Source: Bacillota bacterium
Lineage (GTDB): Bacteria; Bacillota; Desulfitobacteriia; Desulfitobacteriales; Desulfitobacteriaceae
NCBI GenBank assembly: GCA_023390635.1
Contig: JAEWCM010000070.1
Location: 1 to 12,466 of the forward strand
Reading direction: 5' to 3'
DNA: 12,466 bases
Shown: piece by piece, positions 1-5,455 of the stretch
Layout of the letters: each line of letters begins with the position of its first letter
Numbering within the stretch: the first letter of the stretch is position 1
Program-made: the position numbers and the translations under genes
The notes under the pieces: model-generated
Told to the model about the DNA's origin: nothing
Seen by the model: only the letters and a program-made list of their open reading frames with translations
Database searches by the model: none

Positions 1-67
1 CTTTCAGATACTTTTCAACCAGCCTTACTTTGTCTTCTGCTGGTATTCCTTTCTTTGATTTGGACAT
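1..67 (-). CDS. IS3-like transposase OrfA, N-terminus (cut by window edge)
   Basis: Only the first 22 residues are in the window, starting at the ATG at 67 and reading toward base 1: MSKSKKGIPAEDKVRLVEKY, then LK. The lysine-rich start followed by an 'edkvrlVekYl' helix is the usual opening of the helix-turn-helix OrfA subunit of IS3/IS150-type transposases, which binds the element's ends. A G-rich run about 8 bases upstream (minus-strand GGGGGT) can serve as ribosome binding site. The gene continues past the left edge, so intactness and the partner OrfB cannot be judged. A small unrelated HTH protein is possible, but the flanking inverted repeat favours an insertion sequence. Confidence 0.6.
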   Translation of the reverse strand, partial: MSKSKKGIPAEDKVRLVEKYLK

Positions 68-72
68 ACAAA

Positions 73-119
73 TACCCCCATATAGGACTTGTTATATTTC
101 AATGTCCTATACAGGGGTA
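73..119. repeat. Inverted repeat inside the IS end
   Basis: TACCCCCATATAGGAC (73-88) and GTCCTATACAGGGGTA (104-119) are inverted copies matching at 14 of 16 positions, separated by 15 bp. The outer copy would sit at the very tip of the element. The pair could form a hairpin just upstream of the transposase start, or give two transposase binding sites. Confidence 0.6.
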
Positions 120-188
120 GCATATCAAAATTGGACCCTGGTGCTTTTTCTAGGCCGATTTATCTGCTTGTCGAGAGCTTAGAGAGTA

Positions 189-767
189 TTATTTTGCCGC
201 TTTAGCCGCTTCTACGATAGCGGTAACATACCCTTTGGTGTCCGTCAAGGTTGCCGTACTGACCACGTCAACCATTTTATCCTTGTCATTGTCTGCCAGT
301 ACTTTTTCCAATTCAGAGATGGTCTTGCCTGTTACGTATTTCTCAATCGCATCATAGTTATCGGCAATTTCTTTGGTGGCGTTGGCTTTGTCTTTCATAT
401 TTTTACTGTAATATTCGTTATTTGTTCTTTTGGAAGCCAAAACATTTGTTTTAGGGTCTTTGTAGTTGGAGCCGAGCCCGTTGTTATCAACGACATCTGA
501 ATTAGGCACTCCCTTGGCAGAAGCGACAGGCATGAACTGATAATCATCTATGGATGCCCCCACGATTTTATCACCCTGAACAGCAGCAACCGCTACGGTG
601 AAGGATTGTGTTCCATGAGCAGCATATTCTATTCGGCCCATTTTAATAGGTTCGGAGGTGGTCAGATTTGTATTGGTATTTGTTCCTGTGTTCGGTGATG
701 TATTGCCACAACCACTTGTCCCAATTGTTAGTCCCAAGACTAAAAGTAAGGGTATAATTTTTTTCAT
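189..767 (-). CDS. Secreted lipoprotein with FMN-binding/flavinylation-like C-terminus
   Basis: 192 residues. The N-terminus is a lipoprotein signal peptide: MKK, a hydrophobic stretch (residues 4-16), then T-S-G-C with the lipidated cysteine at 20, followed by an Asn/Thr-rich linker. The mature protein should therefore be anchored outside the cytoplasmic membrane. The body has a segment (about 44-80, 'GRIEYAAHGTQSF', 'VQGDKIVGASIDDYQ') and a C-terminal D-V-V-S-T-A-T-L-T followed by G-Y-x3-A-I-x2-A. This resembles the end of FMN-binding (FMN_bind) domains, where the Thr of a D-x-x-S/T-G-A-T motif takes covalent FMN from ApbE. Here G is replaced by T, so flavinylation is uncertain. AAAGGAG lies about 10 bases before the ATG. 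It is a relative of the next upstream gene. No terminator is seen between its stop and the IS end. Confidence 0.8.
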   Translation of the reverse strand: MKKIIPLLLVLGLTIGTSGCGNTSPNTGTNTNTNLTTSEPIKMGRIEYAAHGTQSFTVAVAAVQGDKIVGASIDDYQFMPVASAKGVPNSDVVDNNGLGSNYKDPKTNVLASKRTNNEYYSKNMKDKANATKEIADNYDAIEKYVTGKTISELEKVLADNDKDKMVDVVSTATLTDTKGYVTAIVEAAKAAK

Positions 768-836
768 GGAAGAGTCACTCCTTTAAAGTTTAATGATTCA
801 TTGCAAATACTAACTTTAGCAGTTTGTCCCTTATCT

Positions 837-848
837 GAATAATTATTC
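837..848. repeat. 12-bp perfect palindrome upstream of the first lipoprotein gene
   Basis: GAATAATTATTC lies about 70 bp before the lipoprotein start. Being perfectly symmetric and in the promoter-side intergenic region, it could be an operator, but AT-rich palindromes of this size arise by chance. Confidence 0.3.
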
Positions 849-891
849 GAAACTACCGGAAATGCGTGTATCAAACAGATACCAAATAAAT

Positions 892-928
892 AAAAAACTT
901 CCCGGTGCAGTTAAACTGCATCGAGAAG
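892..928 (-). terminator. Rho-independent terminator after the second lipoprotein gene
   Basis: Stem arms 898-910 (CTTCCCGGTGCAG on the plus strand) and 916-928 with a 5-base loop. On the minus strand the stem has one A-C mismatch and one G-U pair and runs into TTTTTTATTTATT, a proper U-tail. It lies about 60 bp past the stop of the 986-1723 gene, so the two lipoprotein genes are probably transcribed separately. Confidence 0.85.
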
Positions 929-985
929 CTTTCGTCGGAACATGAAATTTCATAAACTTTATTAAGCGATATACATCAAGAAGTA

Positions 986-1723
986 TTAGTCGATGGTTAA
1001 TTTTACCTTACTTTCATAGGCGTTACGCAAAGCTTTAACAATGTAACCGTGGCTGTCGTTAAGGCTCATTGTAGCACTTGATACCACATCGGCCACTTCT
1101 TTCTTTTCATCCTCTGTTAAAGCATTATATTTGGCGGCGTCTTCTTCATTGGTTGAATCAGGTTTAAGAGGGCGGGCGTTGCGGTCAGAGGTATATTTTT
1201 TCACCCATGCTTCAATTTCATCCACAGTTTTTCCTTTGAAGAATTCTTGGTAAGCATCCATTTGTTTGTACCATTCGTTTTTCGGATTCATACCATAGGC
1301 GTCTCCTCTTTCCCGCTTCGATTTCCAGTTGTTCACTTCCTCGGCGGCGGAGGCTTCATCATTTTTGGCGATCCCGGTAACTTTCCCGGTGGTATGATCG
1401 GTCAGATTATACCCGTCTGTGCCGGGCCAGCCGGTAAAGTGGGGCATGCTGGCTCCGTCATAGTTCGGTGTACTGACTTCATAAATATCAAAGTAGGAAT
1501 TAATGATACGCCCTTCATTGTCAAAGGAAGCATCGGCCAACACAATATTAAAACAATAAACAGGAACTTTTTCACTGTCTTCTCCGGGGCCGACTCGGAA
1601 GTTAACAGCTTTTCCGAGGCCTTGGTAGATTTCTTTTGAATCAGATGTCTGGGCTGTCGGGGACGAGCATCCTGAAAGGGCAACCACGAACAGGATCAAC
1701 AGGGGAATAAGTACTTTTTTCAT
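986..1723 (-). CDS. Secreted lipoprotein with SSAT flavinylation-like motif
   Basis: 245 residues. The signal peptide MKKVLIPLLILFVVALSGC carries a clean lipobox (L-S-G-C, lipid cysteine 19), so the protein should be membrane-anchored on the outside. The middle is rich in Tyr/Trp/Gly and charged residues ('YNLTDHTTGK', 'NNWKSKRERGDAYGM') with no domain I recognise. The C-terminus has D-V-V-S-S-A-T-M-S then H-G-Y-I-x-K-A-L, aligned with the D-V-V-S-T-A-T...K-G-Y end of the downstream lipoprotein; both contain a 'GKT[VI][DS]E[IL]E' segment. It resembles the D-x-x-S/T-G/S-A-T signal that ApbE flavinylates, and S-S-A-T fits better than S-T-A-T. GAGGAGG sits 7-8 bases before the ATG. An FNR/CRP-like palindrome lies 26 bp upstream of the start. 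Exact function is unknown; extracytosolic electron transfer is an inference. Confidence 0.8.
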   Translation of the reverse strand: MKKVLIPLLILFVVALSGCSSPTAQTSDSKEIYQGLGKAVNFRVGPGEDSEKVPVYCFNIVLADASFDNEGRIINSYFDIYEVSTPNYDGASMPHFTGWPGTDGYNLTDHTTGKVTGIAKNDEASAAEEVNNWKSKRERGDAYGMNPKNEWYKQMDAYQEFFKGKTVDEIEAWVKKYTSDRNARPLKPDSTNEEDAAKYNALTEDEKKEVADVVSSATMSLNDSHGYIVKALRNAYESKVKLTID

Positions 1724-1748
1724 CGGGCACCCTCCTCATTAATATAAT

Positions 1749-1764
1749 CGTGATCACAATCACA
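1749..1764. promoter_or_regulatory. CRP/FNR-family-like operator palindrome
   Basis: CGTGATCACAATCACA matches the TGTGA-N6-TCACA CRP-type consensus at 9 of 10 defined positions. It is centred about 33 bp upstream of the lipoprotein ATG, so a bound regulator would sit over or just after the promoter. The regulator is unknown; anaerobic Clostridia often have several CRP/FNR-family proteins. Confidence 0.4.
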
Positions 1765-1766
1765 AG

Positions 1767-1801
1767 TATCTGCTGAGAAATATTGGATTTTCTAGCAGAT
1801 A
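1767..1801. repeat. Interrupted inverted repeat (hairpin) in the lipoprotein leader/promoter
   Basis: TATCTGCT (1767-1774) pairs perfectly with AGCAGATA (1794-1801). Inside, after one bulged G, AGAAA (1776-1780) pairs with TTTCT (1789-1793), leaving an 8-base loop. There is no U-tract on either side, so it is not an ordinary terminator; it may be an operator or a leader RNA structure. Confidence 0.5.
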
Positions 1802-1837
1802 GGTACAAAAATAGATTATCATATCCAGGCTTTTTTG

Positions 1838-1863
1838 GAAAATTGCATTAGCAAGCAATTTTC
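1838..1863. repeat. 9-bp perfect inverted repeat
   Basis: GAAAATTGC (1838-1846) and GCAATTTTC (1855-1863) with an 8-base spacer. No U-rich tail follows on either strand, so a terminator role is unlikely. Confidence 0.5.
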
Positions 1864-2048
1864 TGTATTATACTCGATAGTACTTAGCTTTTTAAAGAAT
1901 CTTTGATTTTTGCACTCTATTGATATTTTGATTTAATTAATTCATAGTAAAGCGATTTTCAATTTCTATAATAGTAAAGCTGAAATTAGATATGGATACA
2001 GTGACGATAGGTTATGCTTAGGAAAGGATATAAAGAAAAGAATAGAGA

Positions 2049-2077
2049 TTGACGTGAGATTATCTATCAGGTATAAT
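2049..2077 (+). promoter_or_regulatory. Sigma-A promoter of the tRNA-Ser gene
   Basis: TTGACG (2049-2054) and TATAAT (2072-2077) are separated by exactly 17 bp, a near-consensus promoter. Transcription would begin near 2084, about 43 bases before the mature tRNA. Confidence 0.85.
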
Positions 2078-2126
2078 CTTTTTTGTGACTAAACGACAAA
2101 TGTTCTAAATTTTTGTGACGTACGAT

Positions 2127-2219
2127 GGAGAGATGGCTGAGTTGGTCGAAGGCGCTCGCCTGGAAAGCGAGTACATGGGGCAACCTGTGTCGAGGGTTCG
2201 AATCCCTCTCTCTCCGCCA
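2127..2219 (+). tRNA. tRNA-Ser (anticodon GGA)
   Basis: A complete 93-nt class II tRNA with encoded CCA. The acceptor stem is GGAGAGA (2127-2133) against TCTCTCC (2209-2215), followed by discriminator G and CCA (2217-2219). The anticodon stem is CTCGC/GCGAG (2155-2159 and 2167-2171) with a seven-base loop and anticodon GGA at 2162-2164, reading TCC and TCT serine codons. The long variable arm and the GGTTCGAATCC T-arm confirm a serine tRNA. It has its own promoter and terminator. Confidence 0.97.
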
Positions 2220-2241
2220 AAAAAACATAATTGATGTAATA

Positions 2242-2270
2242 AAGGTCAGCCGATGAGGCTGACCTTATTT
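2242..2270 (+). terminator. Rho-independent terminator of tRNA-Ser
   Basis: AAGGTCAGCC (2242-2251) and GGCTGACCTT (2257-2266) form a perfect 10-bp stem with loop GATGA, followed by a short ATTTTAG tail. Confidence 0.8.
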
Positions 2271-2406
2271 TAGTAATCAAGAGAAATTGAAATGATCAGG
2301 AGACTGAATCTGATCGCCTGTTTGTGACAACAATAAATTAGAGGGAGAATGGATCATCCTCAAAGTGGAGAAAAGTAAGATTAGAGTTTATGTCTGATTG
2401 GGATAA

Positions 2407-2435
2407 TTGAAAAAAATTCCGGGGCGGGGTAAACT
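2407..2435 (+). promoter_or_regulatory. Candidate promoter of the MscS gene
   Basis: TTGAAA (2407-2412) and TAAACT (2430-2435) are spaced by 17 bp. The spacer has a G-rich run (2421-2429), which is unusual. The rest of 2271-2502 shows no gene. Confidence 0.4.
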
Positions 2436-2505
2436 AAAACTTATATTCAGCAATACTGCAAACTGGTCTTTGAGGTGCATATTTCTATATTAAAGGAGGC
2501 TCATG

Positions 2506-3609
2506 ATGTTTTTGTTGAATTTCTGGAATTGGCTATTGTCCCTTTATATGATGCATGAGCCTTATATAAGAATCGGGGCTTCCCTTGGAATCATACTTTT
2601 GGCGTGGGTCTTTCGGCAGTTTCTTGTTAAGGTGATTCTGAATGTATTACGCCGCTTTACATCAAAAACGAAAACAGACCTGGATGATCAGCTGCTGAGC
2701 GTTGTCGCCAGGCCGGTAAAATTTATCGTGGTAGTGATTGCCGTTTCGGTCGCAGTGAAGATTCTCCCCTTTTCCTCGGTAATCGCTGTAAAAGTCGATT
2801 TGTTTATGGACAAGATGACCCGGTCTCTGATCTTATTTGCCCTGTTTTGGTCTGTATATGCCGGAGCCGATGTGCTGGCATCATTTGTCTGGCATATTAT
2901 GAAAAAATCAGGAAATACGATGAATGATATGGTTTTCACTTTCATCGGCAGCAGCATTAAAGTCGCGGCACTTATTTTTGGCATTATTACCGTTGTTCAG
3001 GTCTGGATCACCAATATCGGCGGAATTCTCACCGGCCTTGGCCTGGGTGGTTTGGCATTTGCTTTGGCTGCTCAGGAAACGGCAGCCAATTTGTTCGGCA
3101 GCATAACAATTATGGTGGATAAGCCTTTTAGCATAGGGGATTGGATTTCCACTCCCGATGTTGAGGGGACGGTGGAAGAGATCGGGTTTCGCAGTACCAG
3201 GATAAGGACTTTTACGCAAGCAGTGATTACAGTGCCTAACTCTGCACTGAGCAAAGCAGCTGTAACCAACTGGTCCCGGATGGGAAAGAGACGGATTAAT
3301 TTTCGTTTGGGAGTGGCCTATCACACGACCAATGCACAATTGACGGAATGTGTCGGCAGGTTGCGTACCATTCTGGAGAGTCATCCTGGGATTGACCAAG
3401 AGGTAATCAATGTTTATTTTGAACGGTTTGGAGATAATTCGTTGGATATTCTCTTCTACTTTTTCACTAAAACTACGGTGTGGAAAGAGTATCTCGCCGT
3501 GCAAGAAGAGATTAATTTCAAGATTATGGAGGTTTTTGCCGATCTAAAAGTTGAACTGGCATCCCCATCCCGCATTATTTATTTAGAGAAAATGGATCAA
3601 AAGGTTTAA
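2506..3609 (+). CDS. MscS-family mechanosensitive channel
   Basis: A small-conductance mechanosensitive channel protein, an inner-membrane pore that opens on membrane tension to release solutes after osmotic downshock. ATG codons at 2503 and 2506 are both possible; the AAAGGAGG at 2492-2499 lies 3 bases from the first and 6 from the second, so 2506 is preferred (367 aa). Counted from the first ATG, hydrophobic helices fall near residues 22-46, 71-90, 107-130 and 146-170. The pore-lining helix is at about 173-204 with the Gly/Ala pattern G-L-G-L-G-G-L-A-F-A-L-A-A-Q-E-T. The conserved beta-domain follows (D-K-P-F-S-I-G-D-W-I, V-E-E-I-G-F-R-S-T-R-I-R, V-P-N-S). At 367 aa with about five membrane segments it is larger than E. 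coli MscS, closer to YnaI-like members. The esterase gene follows 25 bp downstream and may be cotranscribed. Confidence 0.92.
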   Translation: MFLLNFWNWLLSLYMMHEPYIRIGASLGIILLAWVFRQFLVKVILNVLRRFTSKTKTDLDDQLLSVVARPVKFIVVVIAVSVAVKILPFSSVIAVKVDLFMDKMTRSLILFALFWSVYAGADVLASFVWHIMKKSGNTMNDMVFTFIGSSIKVAALIFGIITVVQVWITNIGGILTGLGLGGLAFALAAQETAANLFGSITIMVDKPFSIGDWISTPDVEGTVEEIGFRSTRIRTFTQAVITVPNSALSKAAVTNWSRMGKRRINFRLGVAYHTTNAQLTECVGRLRTILESHPGIDQEVINVYFERFGDNSLDILFYFFTKTTVWKEYLAVQEEINFKIMEVFADLKVELASPSRIIYLEKMDQKV

Positions 3610-3634
3610 GAATAAAAATGAGAAGGTGTTCCTT

Positions 3635-4450
3635 GTGCCATTATGTCAATGTAATTTTTATGCTAAGACCCTGGGGTTCTGTGTTAATATATCAGTTTAT
3701 ATTCCCGGGCCGAGGCGCAGTCATTACGCTAACATGTCCCTGGATGAAATCTATTCCCCAGTCAAGAAATATAAAACTTTGTATCTCCTTCACGGAATGT
3801 ATGAAGATGACTCGACCTGGCTCAGAAAGAGCAATATCGAGCGTTATGCTGAGGAGAAACAGATCGCAGTAGTGATGCCATCAGTCCAAAATAGTTACTA
3901 TGCTGACATGAAATATGGCCCGGATTATTTCACATATCTGACAGAGGAGCTGCCTCGCTTGGTATGTAATCTTTTTCCTCTTTCGGATAAAAGAGAAGAC
4001 ACTTTCATTGCCGGATTATCGATGGGAGGATATGGGGCATGCAAGGCTGCCTTTGCCAGACCGGAACGGTATGGAGCATTTGCTTCCCTTTCGGGGGCGG
4101 TTGATATTGAGGGAATTTTACAATATATTGAGCATATTGAAATGTCTGAAGAGGCAACAGAAGCGAAAAAGCTTTTTACTGCGGTATTTGGCTCACTCGC
4201 TGAATATAAGAACAGCACGGCTGATTTGTTTTATCAAAGCGAACAATTGAAAGATTCCGGAAAAAGTTTGCCGAGAGCATATATCGCCTGTGGCATGGAT
4301 GACAAGCTCTGTTATCCGATGAATAGAAAATTAACGGCGCATTTAAGCGCTCTGGGGATTCCTGTAACTTATGAAGAAGGGCCTGGAGATCACAACTGGG
4401 ATTTTTGGGATGTTTATATAAAGAAAGTTTTAGACTGGCTTGTGGCATAA
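3635..4450 (+). CDS. Alpha/beta-hydrolase esterase (EstA / esterase D-like)
   Basis: A carboxylesterase of the tributyrin esterase/S-formylglutathione hydrolase group, with no signal peptide, so cytosolic. I choose the GTG at 3635: AGAAGG (3621-3626) lies 8 bases upstream, and the resulting start 'MPLCQCNFYAKTLG' resembles the family's opening beta-strand. An in-frame GTG at 3626 would overlap the ribosome binding site. The 271-residue product shows the oxyanion loop 'YLLHGMYEDDSTW' (about 50-62), the nucleophile elbow G-L-S-M-G-G (Ser129), an acidic residue in 'CGMDD' (Asp222 or 223) and the catalytic His253 in G-D-H-N-W-D-F-W. It lies 25 bp after the mscS-like gene with no terminator between. 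Its end abuts the promoter of the Mn riboswitch. Natural substrate is unknown. Confidence 0.88.
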   Translation: MPLCQCNFYAKTLGFCVNISVYIPGPRRSHYANMSLDEIYSPVKKYKTLYLLHGMYEDDSTWLRKSNIERYAEEKQIAVVMPSVQNSYYADMKYGPDYFTYLTEELPRLVCNLFPLSDKREDTFIAGLSMGGYGACKAAFARPERYGAFASLSGAVDIEGILQYIEHIEMSEEATEAKKLFTAVFGSLAEYKNSTADLFYQSEQLKDSGKSLPRAYIACGMDDKLCYPMNRKLTAHLSALGIPVTYEEGPGDHNWDFWDVYIKKVLDWLVA

Positions 4451-4456
4451 TAAATA

Positions 4457-4465
4457 TGCTATAAT
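4457..4465 (+). promoter_or_regulatory. Extended -10 promoter of the mntP leader
   Basis: TGCTATAAT gives a TGn-extended -10 (TATAAT at 4460-4465). No good -35 is seen 17 bp upstream, which an extended -10 can tolerate. Initiation near 4472 would begin just before the riboswitch. Confidence 0.6.
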
Positions 4466-4474
4466 ACAGAGAAA

Positions 4475-4570
4475 CTCATGAGGGAGTAGTTGGCGTACAG
4501 AGCAGGTGCGCGGCAAGTCAACATGCTGACCGAAACGGTCTGGCTTGTCTTAATTAATGAGACTCATGTA
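4475..4570 (+). ncRNA. yybP-ykoY manganese riboswitch (aptamer)
   Basis: The 5' side has CATGAG (4477-4482) followed directly by the hallmark GGAGTAG loop (4483-4489). The 3' side has AATGAGA (4556-4562) followed by CTCATG (4563-4568), which closes helix P1. A GACCG-AAA-CGGTC hairpin (around 4528-4540) forms an internal helix. The GGAGUAG and GAGA loops are the conserved docking loops that form the Mn2+ site in this class. The position immediately upstream of mntP, a manganese exporter, matches the known role: Mn2+ binding turns the exporter on. Helix assignment beyond P1 was by eye. Confidence 0.87.
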
Positions 4571-4638
4571 TAGCATGCTATGCTTTTGTGCAATGAACGC
4601 TATGCATAAGTTGCCCTCTGCTGTGTCATAATGGGTGT

Positions 4639-4686
4639 AACTCAGGTATAGCTGTAGATGCTGTATCTGAGTTTTTATTTATTTTC
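4639..4686 (+). terminator. Riboswitch expression platform terminator
   Basis: Stem arms 4639-4651 (AACTCAGGTATAG) and 4661-4673 (CTGTATCTGAGTT) give 13 pairs including two G-U, with a 9-base loop, followed by TTTTATTTATTTT. It sits between the aptamer and mntP, so it should stop transcription at low Mn2+. The competing antiterminator probably uses the intervening TATAGCATGCTATGC region (around 4570-4584), which is an inference. Confidence 0.85.
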
Positions 4687-4707
4687 ATTAGCATGGGAGG
4701 AAGATGA

Positions 4708-5277
4708 ATGGGTTTAGCCGAATTGTTAATATTATCAGTCGGATTGGCTATGGATGCCTTTGCCGTAGCAGTGGGCAAGGGCTTATGTATGAGAAAGGTA
4801 ACTTTGAAGAACGCTGGGATAGTAGGGTTGTATTTTGGCTTTTTTCAGGCAGTGATGCCCTTGATTGGTTATGGGCTGGGAGCTCAATTTAAAAACAGGA
4901 TTACATCGGTGGATCACTGGATTGCTTTTATCTTGCTGGTTTTCATCGGAATTCAAATGATCAGAGAAGCTTTTGCCAAAGATGAGGAGGAGTGTCGTAC
5001 AGGAGAGGCTGATCTGAGCTTCAAGAGCATGATTGTTTTAGCGGTGGCCACCAGCATTGATGCGCTGGCAGTAGGAGTAACGCTGGCCTTCTTGCAAGTG
5101 CAAATCCTATCGGCTATTTCTTTTATCGGCAGCGTGACTTTTATATTATCGATGATCGGTGTAAAAATCGGAAATCTTTTTGGATTGAGGTATAAGGCTA
5201 AAGCGGAAATCGCCGGAGGTATTATACTGATTTTAATGGGTACTAAAATCTTATTGGAGCATTTAGGGATACTGTAG
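4708..5277 (+). CDS. mntP: Manganese efflux pump MntP
   Basis: 189 residues, the usual length for MntP (YebN/DUF204), an inner-membrane protein that exports Mn2+. Six hydrophobic segments are visible as two homologous halves. Each half contains a signature with an intramembrane aspartate: G-L-A-M-D-A-F-A-V-A-V-G (Asp16) and A-T-S-I-D-A-L-A-V-G-V (Asp118), the same positions reported as essential in the E. coli protein. A cytosolic acidic loop (residues 91-101, K-D-E-E-E-C) joins the halves. GGGAGG (4695-4700) is 7 bases before the ATG. The yybP-ykoY riboswitch and terminator in its leader predict induction by Mn2+, which independently supports the assignment. Confidence 0.95.
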   Translation: MGLAELLILSVGLAMDAFAVAVGKGLCMRKVTLKNAGIVGLYFGFFQAVMPLIGYGLGAQFKNRITSVDHWIAFILLVFIGIQMIREAFAKDEEECRTGEADLSFKSMIVLAVATSIDALAVGVTLAFLQVQILSAISFIGSVTFILSMIGVKIGNLFGLRYKAKAEIAGGIILILMGTKILLEHLGIL

Positions 5278-5294
5278 ATTGAAGCAGATAAGAC

Positions 5295-5322
5295 TTGATA
5301 AAATTTAAATATGCGGTACAAT
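5295..5322 (+). promoter_or_regulatory. Candidate promoter for the ATC hydrolase-proC-M20 unit
   Basis: TTGATA (5295-5300) and TACAAT (5317-5322) with a 16-bp spacer lie about 130 bp before the first gene. The leader contains a short hairpin (TGGCGC 5382-5387 with GCGCTA 5398-5403, followed by TTTTGG), which might be a weak attenuator or terminator. Confidence 0.4.
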
Positions 5323-5455
5323 CAAGGTATGAAATTAAACGACAAAGCTGATCGGATATATATGTTTTGGAAATGATGAATTGGCGCTCTTATATGGGCG
5401 CTATTTTGGCATAATTAAAGAGCATAAGATTGTAGTGATTTTTTAGAAAGGTCAG

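Larger units (their letters stand above)
1..122 (-). mobile_element. Left end of a probable IS3-family insertion sequence
   Basis: The stretch carries the start of an OrfA-like gene plus about 55 bp of upstream DNA. On the minus strand the putative terminus would begin TGCTACCCCTGTATAGGAC at base 122, fitting the 5'-TG...CA-3' ends typical of IS3 elements. The exact boundary is inferred; the other end and any target duplication are outside the window. Confidence 0.45.
1724..2048. other. Gene-free AT-rich region with several inverted repeats
   Basis: About 325 bp lie between the lipoprotein gene and the tRNA promoter, with no credible coding frame. It holds a CRP/FNR-like palindrome (1749-1764), an interrupted 13-bp hairpin (1767-1801), a 9-bp hairpin (1838-1863) and a direct repeat ATAGTAAAGC at 1944-1953 and 1971-1980. 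It must include the promoter for the minus-strand lipoprotein gene, but no clear -35/-10 pair stands out. Confidence 0.6.

Noticed and set aside
1247..1639. Plus-strand 130-residue frame opposite the second lipoprotein gene
   Set aside because: Shadow of a well-supported gene with signal peptide and ribosome binding site; no ribosome binding site or recognisable motif of its own.
1944..1980. Direct repeat ATAGTAAAGC twice with 27-bp periodicity, considered as the start of a repeat array
   Set aside because: Only two copies; no array or CRISPR-like pattern anywhere in the window.
2089..2280. 63-residue minus-strand open frame containing 'GFEPSTQVAPCTRFP'
   Set aside because: It is the antisense of tRNA-Ser; this peptide is a well-known false annotation over serine tRNAs.
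2349..2378. Nine-codon frame (MDHPQSGEK) after a GAGGGA sequence, considered as a leader peptide
   Set aside because: Too short to support, not enriched in any regulatory codon, and no attenuator hairpin follows before the MscS gene.
2908..3504. Minus-strand 198-residue frame opposite the MscS gene
   Set aside because: Lies entirely antisense to a clear MscS-family protein and shows no domain features.
3618..3872. Frame starting at ATG 3618 overlapping the esterase start
   Set aside because: Different frame from the esterase, no family resemblance; its ATG overlaps the esterase ribosome binding site.
5382..5408. Hairpin TGGCGC/GCGCTA followed by TTTTGG as mntP terminator
   Set aside because: Only six pairs with a wobble and a poor U-tail; kept only as a weak leader hairpin.
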